A stretch of DNA of 22,133 nt from JAUXFK01 sp034189035 (GTDB taxonomy: Bacteria; Desulfobacterota; UBA8473), in NCBI GenBank assembly GCA_034189035.1, contig JAXHVA010000071.1, forward strand, positions 1 through 22,133. The letters are read 5' to 3'. A program made the position numbers and the translations under genes. Below the pieces are notes generated by a model, which did not search any database, was not told the DNA's origin, and was given only the letters and a program-made list of their open reading frames with translations. This document shows, one piece after another, positions 1 to 7,000 of the stretch (position 1 is its first letter; each line of letters begins with the position of its first letter).

Positions 1-95
1 ATCTCCCCTGTTTCATCGAGGATGCAAAGATACATTTTTCTTGCGTGAAGATCGATTCTGCAATAATATTTGTGTTGTTTAGTATAAAACCTCAT
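1..95 (-). CDS. IS110-family transposase, N-terminal fragment (runs off window)
   Basis: Only the first 31 codons are inside the window; the gene continues past base 1. The ATG at 95-93 follows a strong Shine-Dalgarno (GGAGGAG, six bases upstream). The peptide starts MRFYTKQHKYYCRIDLHARK, which is the typical opening of IS110 transposases. The Asp at residue 15 in the IDLHA motif would be the first acidic residue of the RuvC-like DEDD catalytic site. IS110 enzymes are recombinases that, with a bridge RNA encoded in the element's non-coding end, insert the element at a chosen target with a short core dinucleotide. The gene reads away from the truncated proS, so the DNA between them is the element's left end. 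Family assignment rests on this N-terminus only; the IS110 versus IS1111 subgroup cannot be decided from it. Confidence 0.82.
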   Translation of the reverse strand, partial: MRFYTKQHKYYCRIDLHARKMYLCILDETGE

Positions 96-99
96 CTGA

Positions 100-250
100 T
101 CTCCTCCTTTTTTATTGGTTTATGGTTCGGTGTTGAAACTCATAATACCATAGCTTAGGGGGAAGCCTTTAAATAATATCAAAAAGCTGTATCGGAGAGG
201 GGGTAAGCCCTTGAAGGAGGCAAGATTGTCCTAATTCAAGGTCTGCCCCC
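100..250 (-). ncRNA. Candidate IS110 bridge RNA region
   Basis: This non-coding IS end is where IS110-group elements encode their bridge RNA. It holds a perfect 7-bp stem, CCTTGAA at 209-215 paired with TTCAAGG at 235-241, enclosing a 19-base loop. It also holds two near-identical blocks, AGGGGGAAGCC at 157-167 and AGGGGGTAAGCC at 198-209. A bridge RNA has two internal loops that base-pair with target and donor DNA and share the core dinucleotide, so paired similar blocks are suggestive. The ends given are approximate and transcription is not shown. Known from the family: the RNA's location. Inferred: that these structures are its loops. Confidence 0.3.
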
Positions 251-281
251 ATTTCATTCAGATTCTGGGGAAGATGCAATC

Positions 282-1328
282 GTGAATTGTGATTTCTGCA
301 ATTATGCTGCAAATATCGAAAAGGCAGAGGTAAAGCCGTCGGATACGGGTATGAATCAGGAAAGCATATCCGATATGAAAGAACCCCAGAAGGTCCTCAC
401 ACCGGGTAAGAAGACAGTACAAGAGGTCACAGCTTTTTTGAACGTAAAACCCGATCGCCTTGTAAAGACCCTTATATATGAGACAGATAAAGATGTACTT
501 GCAGTACTGGTAAGAGGTGATCATGAGGTAAACGAGATTAAACTTCGAAATCTTATAGACTCCACTGAACTCAGCTTAGCCAGTGACGATACGATTATAA
601 AGAAAACCCATGCGCCAGTAGGATTTTCCGGGCCGATTGGCCTGAACATAAGGATAATTGCGGACAACGCAGTATCTCACATGTATGATTTTGTTACAGG
701 GGGAAACGAGAAGGACACCCATTTAATCAATGTGAATCTTCGGGATTTCAAGATGGACACGTATGCAGACCTCCGGGTGATAACCAATGAGGATCCTTGT
801 CCCAGATGCAGCGGAAAGTTGCGCTTCATAAGGGGTATTGAAGTCGGACATGTATTTAAGTTGGGCAAAAAATATTCTGAGTCACTCGGGGCAACCTACC
901 TCAATGCAAGCGGAAAAGAAGAACATATTGTTATGGGGTGTTATGGTATTGGAGTAGGCAGGACAATAGCGGCTGCAATTGAACAGAATCATGATTGTAA
1001 CGGCATTATCTTTCCAACCTCCATAGCCCCTTTTCAGGTGATGGTTTTGCCTATTCATATGAATAATACCGAGGTAAGAGAAAAGTCTGAAACGCTTTAT
1101 ACTCTTCTTAAAGAGAAGGGCTATGATGTCCTCATTGATGATCGGGAAGAAAGCCCGGGTGTAAAATTTAAGGATGCAGACCTGATCGGTATCCCCATCC
1201 GTTTATCTTTGAGTAAGAAGAATTGTAAAAATGACATGGTTGAGCTCAAAGTCAGAAGGACTGGGGAGGTTATTATGACTAAAAGGGATGACCTGATCGA
1301 TGAGCTAGATAAACATCTTGTCAGATAA
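282..1328 (+). pseudogene. proS: 5'-truncated prolyl-tRNA synthetase (editing domain, motif 3, anticodon-binding domain)
   Basis: The 348-codon ORF from a GTG matches the C-terminal ~60% of bacterial-type ProRS, which is normally about 570 residues. It contains the YbaK-like INS editing domain (about residues 35-158, with the Lys of VKTLIY), the DPCPRC segment (171-176), class II motif 3 (GCYGIGVGRTIAAAIE, 219-234) and the C-terminal anticodon-binding domain (about 250-348). Class II motifs 1 and 2 and most of the proline/ATP pocket are missing. ProRS homology extends a few codons upstream of the GTG to about base 261 and then stops at the IS110 end. The remaining frame is intact, so the disruption looks recent. 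The GTG has no convincing ribosome binding site. As it stands it cannot be an active synthetase; it could at most act as a free editing domain. Confidence 0.8.
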
Positions 1329-1472
1329 GGATCGGGACAGAATATTTCATTAACCTACATCATAAAATATATTCCTGATTTTCTTCTCATCGACTCCGAT
1401 CATCTTTTAAAGGGTGGGAGAGATCAACTCCTTTGCTTTGGCTGTCAACATCTCACCCAGTGGTTTTGGAAA
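1329..1472. other. Convergent intergenic region, no clear terminator
   Basis: This 144-bp gap lies between the converging ends of proS and the hybrid kinase. No strong GC hairpin with a T-run is visible for either direction. On the minus strand the kinase frame continues after its stop as 21 sense codons, a TAA (1407-1409), 18 more sense codons and a TAA (1350-1352). This may be a decayed coding remnant. Confidence 0.4.
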
Positions 1473-3530
1473 TTAACTGTCATGTTTATCCACACCATCC
1501 AACACCTCACGGACCTTCTTGGCAAGATCTCTCATCACGATCGGCTTCAGCAAAAAAGCTTTGATACCAAGGATTTCTGCTGTTTCCTTTGATAGCTTTT
1601 CACTGAATCCGGTGCAGATGATAACCGGAATGTCAGGACGTATCTTCATAACCTCTAGTGCCAGCCTGTCTCCGGTCATATTCGGCATGGTCATATCCGT
1701 AATGATAAGGTCAAACTTATCCGGTTGCGCTTTAAATGCCTTAATGGCTTCTATACTGCTTGTTCGGGTCGTTACATAATATCCGACTTTTTCCAGCATC
1801 TGTTGTTCTAAGGAAACAATTGTTTCTTCATCATCTACGAGCAGGATATGTTCATTTCCCACAGGTAATATCTCACTGATTGCTTTTTCGCGAGAGACAT
1901 GGTACTTCTCTATCAAGGGCAGGTAAACATTAAAAACTGAGCCCTTTCCCAGCTCACTGTATACACGGATATCACCGCCGATGCTTTTTACGATTCCATG
2001 CACTACAGCAAGTCCCAAACCGGTTCCCTTATTTTTTTCCTTGGTCGTAAAATAAGGATCAAATATCCTATCTATAACAGTATGATCTATTCCATGTCCT
2101 GTATCACCAACTTTGAGGCAAAGGTAGAGTCCAGGCTTCATGTCTAAATCGGTTAAATCATCAAATGAAAACTCGGCTTTACCGAGGGTCACTTCCAGTA
2201 AGCCTCCGGTTTCTTCCATAGCATGATAGGCATTGGTGCACAGATTCATCACTACCTGATGAATCTGTGTAGGATTGGCAAGAACCAGACCGCAGTCCGC
2301 TTCAATATCTTGGTGTATTTCAATGGTGACTGGCAGTGAGGATCTGATCAGTTTTAAGGCTTCCTTTACGACAATCTGAACCTCTAAAGGCCGTAATTCC
2401 TGATCATATTGTCTGCTAAAGGTAAGGATCTGCTGAACAAGGTCTTTTGCACGCATTGAGGCCTTCAAAATATTTTCTAGATTTGCTTGGATGGAACTTT
2501 CTTTGGGCGCAATATCGATTGTCAACTCTGTATAGCCAATAATAGGAGAAAGAATATTATTAAAATCATGAGCAATACCCCCAGCAAGGGTCCCGATTGC
2601 TTCCATCTTCTGAGCTTGATGGAGCTGTGCCTCGAATTTGTCTCTTTCTCGTAAAGCCTTTATGCGAACGCTTATATCTCTTATAATTATGAGTTCCGCA
2701 GGTCTGTCGTCATAATCTATATCTCCTGTAATGTTGACCTCTACAGGTATTATTGTTTTGTCTTTTCTAATCATTGCAGTCTCGCTAATCGCCGGGGTAG
2801 CCTTTCCCTCTTTTAGGGCAAGATATCTATTAATGAAATCTTTCTGATACTCCGGTGCGATCATTTCTGTATAATCCATCCCAATCAGTTCTTCAGGGGT
2901 GTAGCCTACGAGATTTATAGAAACCTGGTTAACAAATTTTATTGTATTATCCTGGATTATTACGACACCATCAAGGGCATTCTCAACCAGGGTAGAATAC
3001 TTGGCTTCTGACTTTCGTAGTGTATCCTCGATCTGTTTACGCTCCTTAATCTCCTTTTTAAGCTCCTTCACTGTATTTTCCAATTTTTTCGTCTGTTCTC
3101 TAACCATCTCTTCAAGACGCTCTTGATATTCTTTTAGAGCCAGTTCAGACTCCTTGGTTTTAATGGCTTTATCCACAGAAATAGTCAGGGCCTTAAGGTA
3201 ATAGCCGTAGGGATCTTTAATGAGATAATCCGCAGCGCCATTTTCCATGGCTTTAGCAGCTATATCCTCATTGCCAATACCAGTAATGACCACAACAGGT
3301 ATATTTTTGGGTATGTCCTCAAACAGGTCAAAGGCAGTTCCATAACCAAGGTCATAATCAGCCATAACTATATCAAAGGTATTTTCTTTGAGCGCCAGTT
3401 TTGCTCTGGAAACGGTATCTGAAACCATACAATCGTAAGGAAGCCCTTCTTCTTTTATAAAACGCTTAAACATGATCTCATCAGTCTTGTTATCCTCCAC
3501 AAGCAGTAGTTTTACTTTTTTGCTTTTCAT
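1473..3530 (-). CDS. Hybrid sensor histidine kinase: REC-PAS-HisKA-HATPase-REC
   Basis: A soluble 685-residue phosphorelay protein with no membrane segment. The N-terminal receiver (about 5-120) has acidic pair E12/D13, phosphoacceptor D58, T83 and K105. A charged coiled-coil linker spans about 125-175. A PAS domain (about 175-288) follows. The H-box is GGIAHDFNNIL with H321. The ATPase has N-box N429/N433, G1 DTGHG around 476-480, an FDPYFTTK F-box and G2 GTGLGL near 502. A C-terminal receiver (about 560-680) carries D566/D567, phosphoacceptor D612, T640 and K662. The layout predicts that the front receiver takes phosphate or a signal from another kinase and gates the core, while the rear receiver accepts phosphate from H321. 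The start has AAAGAG about seven bases upstream. It lies 94 bp downstream of the Rcp1-type regulator and probably belongs to the same operon. Input signal and target are unknown. Confidence 0.88.
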   Translation of the reverse strand: MKSKKVKLLLVEDNKTDEIMFKRFIKEEGLPYDCMVSDTVSRAKLALKENTFDIVMADYDLGYGTAFDLFEDIPKNIPVVVITGIGNEDIAAKAMENGAADYLIKDPYGYYLKALTISVDKAIKTKESELALKEYQERLEEMVREQTKKLENTVKELKKEIKERKQIEDTLRKSEAKYSTLVENALDGVVIIQDNTIKFVNQVSINLVGYTPEELIGMDYTEMIAPEYQKDFINRYLALKEGKATPAISETAMIRKDKTIIPVEVNITGDIDYDDRPAELIIIRDISVRIKALRERDKFEAQLHQAQKMEAIGTLAGGIAHDFNNILSPIIGYTELTIDIAPKESSIQANLENILKASMRAKDLVQQILTFSRQYDQELRPLEVQIVVKEALKLIRSSLPVTIEIHQDIEADCGLVLANPTQIHQVVMNLCTNAYHAMEETGGLLEVTLGKAEFSFDDLTDLDMKPGLYLCLKVGDTGHGIDHTVIDRIFDPYFTTKEKNKGTGLGLAVVHGIVKSIGGDIRVYSELGKGSVFNVYLPLIEKYHVSREKAISEILPVGNEHILLVDDEETIVSLEQQMLEKVGYYVTTRTSSIEAIKAFKAQPDKFDLIITDMTMPNMTGDRLALEVMKIRPDIPVIICTGFSEKLSKETAEILGIKAFLLKPIVMRDLAKKVREVLDGVDKHDS

Positions 3531-3593
3531 AGTATATCTCTTTATAGAAATTATCGAATAAGGGATCCTGTTAATTCAATAATAAAAGCTTAC

Positions 3594-3615
3594 AAGATCG
3601 TGTATCCACAATCTT
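3594..3615 (-). terminator. Hairpin between response regulator and hybrid kinase (possible attenuator)
   Basis: An imperfect palindrome lies just after the regulator's stop codon: AAGAT pairs with ATCTT, followed by one mismatch and then GTG with CAC around a 4-base loop. The T-rich tract comes a few bases after the stem rather than directly. It may partly terminate or stabilise the upstream message. It is too AT-rich to call a firm terminator. Confidence 0.25.
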
Positions 3616-3624
3616 TTATTAAAA

Positions 3625-4035
3625 TTATGCCAGTTCGCTTAAAGTCCAGTAAAGATTTATTGTGCGGATAGCCTCAATAAACTTACAATAATCAACCGGT
3701 TTCTGCATGTAACCGGCTATGCCTAGACCAAAGCTGTCTAGCTTATCCTGGTCTTCCTTGAATGATGTCAGGACCACAACCGGTATTATTTTAAGGCGAT
3801 CGTCCTGCTTTATGATCCTTAAAAACTCGATGCCGTTCATCCTGGGCATATTGATATCAAGGAAAATGACACATGGAAGCTCACTTTTCGGTTCATTCAG
3901 AAATTCAAGGGCTTCCTCTCCATTACCGGTCACATCAAGCGTGTTTGTGACTTTGAGGTCTTTTAATGCCCGTTTTAATGACATCTCATCTGCACGGTTA
4001 TCCTCAATGAGAAGTATCGGTTTGGTGCTTTTCAT
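3625..4035 (-). CDS. Single-domain response regulator, Rcp1 type
   Basis: This is a 136-residue receiver with no output domain. E11/D12 form the acidic pocket, D60 is the phosphoacceptor (VIFLDINMP), and T90 and K112 (QKPVD) complete the active site. The GNGEEALEFL stretch and the C-terminal INLYWTLSEL helix are hallmarks of the Rcp1 regulators that pair with phytochrome-like kinases. The open frame extends upstream to 4173, but the sensible start is the ATG at 4035, preceded by GGGACAAGAG. That start lies inside the upstream kinase gene, giving a 32-nt overlap in another frame, so the two are very likely translationally coupled and form a cognate pair. The phosphorylated protein probably works by protein contact; its target is not in view. 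Confidence 0.87.
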   Translation of the reverse strand: MKSTKPILLIEDNRADEMSLKRALKDLKVTNTLDVTGNGEEALEFLNEPKSELPCVIFLDINMPRMNGIEFLRIIKQDDRLKIIPVVVLTSFKEDQDKLDSFGLGIAGYMQKPVDYCKFIEAIRTINLYWTLSELA

Positions 4036-7000
4036 CTCTTGTCCCTTTTTTTGGCACTGTAAATATAAATTTACTCCCCTTTCCGACCTCTGATTCCAAC
4101 CAGATAATTCCACCCCAGTTATTGACAGCTTTTTCCACAAGGGCCAGCCCAATGCCTGTGCTTTCCGTTTCATCTTTTGACACTAGTGTCTGAAATAGTT
4201 GAAATATCTTTTCTCTGTGTCTCTCTTCTATCCCAGATCCATTGTCAGAAACGAAAAAACGCCAATTATCACAATCACTTTCAATATCTATGAAAATCCT
4301 ACCTTTTGGCTTGTCCATATATTTTATTGCATTGTCTAAAAGATTTTGAAATACCTGATAGATTGCGGTCTCATCACAATAGACATTTGGCAGGGGATTT
4401 GCAATAGTAATTTCTATATTTTCCGGCGGTGATATTGTCTCTACAATCTCATTTACAAGCAAATTTAAATCCACTTCAGTCTGGTTGCCCAAAGTGCGTC
4501 CTATCTTGGAGTATTGAAGAATTCCATCGATCATTCCATGCATGCGCCTTGCCCTGCTAGTGAGCATATTTATCTTCTCTTTACCTGCTTCATCAAATGC
4601 GTCTGCATAATCATGAGCCAGCCAGCTGGCCAGTTGAGTGATGCCGCGAAGGGGAGCCTTGAGGTCGTGGGAAACAATGTGTGCGAAATCATTAAGCTCT
4701 CTATTTGCTCTGTCGAGTCTTTCTGTACGCTCTTTTACTAGGGTTTCCAGGTGATCGCGATGCCTGGACAGTTCCTCCTGTATACTCTTTTGTTTGGTAA
4801 TGTCCCGAACGACTGCCAATAACGCATCCTGGCCGAAGTGTTTGAATGCAATGCCGTGGATTTCAATCGGAAGTGGAGAACCATCCTTTTTAGTATCCAC
4901 GCTCTCCATCCGTATTTTGCCTTTTTCCATGATTTGAGCAGCGAATAGATCCTGTACCTCGTGGCGATGATCTATATGGACGAAGTTTTCGACCTGAGTG
5001 CCGATTACCTCATCAGATGAATAACCGAGCATCTCACAATAGGCAGGATTGGCATCAAGGATTATCCCGTTTTTGTCTAATATGACGATGCCGTCCTGAG
5101 CAGCAGTGATGATTCCCCGATATCGTTCCTCGCTTTCTTCGATAATCCTCTGCGCCTTCTTCATATCTTCGACAAGGGTGGCGTTTTCAATGGCAACAAC
5201 AGCGTGTATGGATAGTTGTCGTACGATCTCGATCTGTTCTTGTGTAAACGCGGCTTTGATCAGGTTGTTTTGCAGGCATATAATCCCCACAAGATGTTGT
5301 TGCCTTATAATGGGATGGATGAATACCGAAACAAGCTGTAATTTCATAGTCTCGAATTCTTTTGAATAGGGACCTTCTTCACAGGCGTTTTCCAGGATCA
5401 AAGCTTTTTTTGTGCGTTGCACATACCTCACCATGGCACGGCTGAATCCGGTCTCTTCAGATAATAGCTCGTCTGTTAAGGTTATACCGATATGTTTCTC
5501 TTTTTTCCCCTTTACCCGGGTTATCAGATCAGCATCCTTTTTTAAAAGCAGATACCCTTCACTCGCACCGGAACTCTCCATCAGCTGCTTCATGATAACC
5601 TTGAGGAGTTCACTAATGCGGAGTTCCTGATATATTGCCCTTGTAGCCCTCATTAAATATTCGGCATCGAGTCTCTGTATGTGACCTTCTTTTTCCGTCT
5701 TATCCTTGTAAATCAAGGGAATATCCACCGGATATTTTTCCCTGATCAGTTTCAGCTTTGCCTGTGCATGGCATTTTTTGTACAAATTTACTGCCTTACT
5801 TATATGGAAATGGGCCTGGTTGATGCCGTGTTCCTGCAACAACTCTCCGAGGCATTCGTGAATATGGCCTTCAAGAAGGGTGTATTCCTCTTCATGGGCA
5901 GAGTCGATAGCATCAAGATAGAGCTTGCTGGTTTCTCTGAAGTTTCCGGAAATTGCCTTTAATTCCGCTTGAATAAACGCCAGATAGGGTTTGAGCGCAG
6001 GGCCGAAGCTTGCCCAGAGTTCTATCTTTTCAAGGATTGGCTCGATCTCTGATATTACTGAATTCAGTTCTTCTCCACTGGGACTTTCTCTTGATAGACG
6101 AAGGGAATTCAATACATAAAAGATGTGCCACTCCCGGTTGGGGATGTTGATTGCATGGCCTATGAGGCAATCTTTGCCATTGATGAGATGTTGATTCGCA
6201 ACTTCATAATTTCCTAGGTAATACTCTGCCATACCTGAATGGATATAATAGTTGCCTAAAAGCTCAATATCATTAGATTCTTTCCACCTGTCTCTATCTT
6301 TTGCTATATCAATTGAGATGGCATGGGCCTTCATCGGCTCAATCCACGCATATCTCATTCCTTTAGCCATTCCCTGGGAAAAAAATGGAAGGTTGTATTT
6401 AATCGAGTATTCTTCACATTCGGATATAAGATTTTCAATGCTTTTTAAGTCATTGCCCTGCAATGTTGCGCTCCAAAATGCTGCACAATAGGCCAGTCCA
6501 GTGTAATATGTGTCACATGATGTCTTTCCAACCTCGATCGACTTCATGCTGAATTCTAGAATGAATGAAGGGTGATTTCTCCAATGGAGACTCAACCAAG
6601 TTGCACAATCCATGCCTCTTATCGCCCCGAAGGTATTAGGGAACTTGTGACATAATTGAATTATTAAGTCTTCATAGATAAAGGCGGCTTCATAATCTCC
6701 CTGTTCAATAAGGAAACCCATGTAAATTCCATAAGGGTAGATCGAGAGTTCATGAATGCCAAGAAAAAGAGATAGATTTACAGCCTCGAGACCTGCAAGG
6801 AAAAAACGTTTCACCTTTCCAAACAGGTAGGTGTTTGGAATCAGCAGATTGTATAGTGCAATCTCAACAATATCTCTTCTATTAGAGAGTATCTCTCTTC
6901 CAAGAATTTCATCTGTTGAAGTACTTACTTCTTTAATCACTCTAGCCAATTGATCAATTCTTATATCAATATCATCTTCATTTTCAGGGATCGATTTACC

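Larger units (their letters stand above)
1..258 (-). mobile_element. Left end of an IS110-family insertion sequence inserted in proS
   Basis: The element comprises the transposase start (1-95) and about 160 bp of non-coding sequence up to the point where prolyl-tRNA synthetase homology begins. Reading back from the proS GTG at 282, the frame still encodes ProRS-like residues (DSGEDAIV) from about base 261. Further upstream the translation no longer looks like ProRS and meets an in-frame TAA at 204-206. The junction is therefore placed at roughly 250-261. IS110 elements lack long terminal inverted repeats and make no target duplication, so the exact end cannot be fixed from sequence alone. The other end of the element lies outside the window. 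Confidence 0.6.

Noticed and set aside
3625..4173. 182-residue version of the Rcp1-type regulator
   Set aside because: The first 46 residues are an out-of-frame reading of the kinase C-terminus; receiver homology and a ribosome site support the ATG at 4035.
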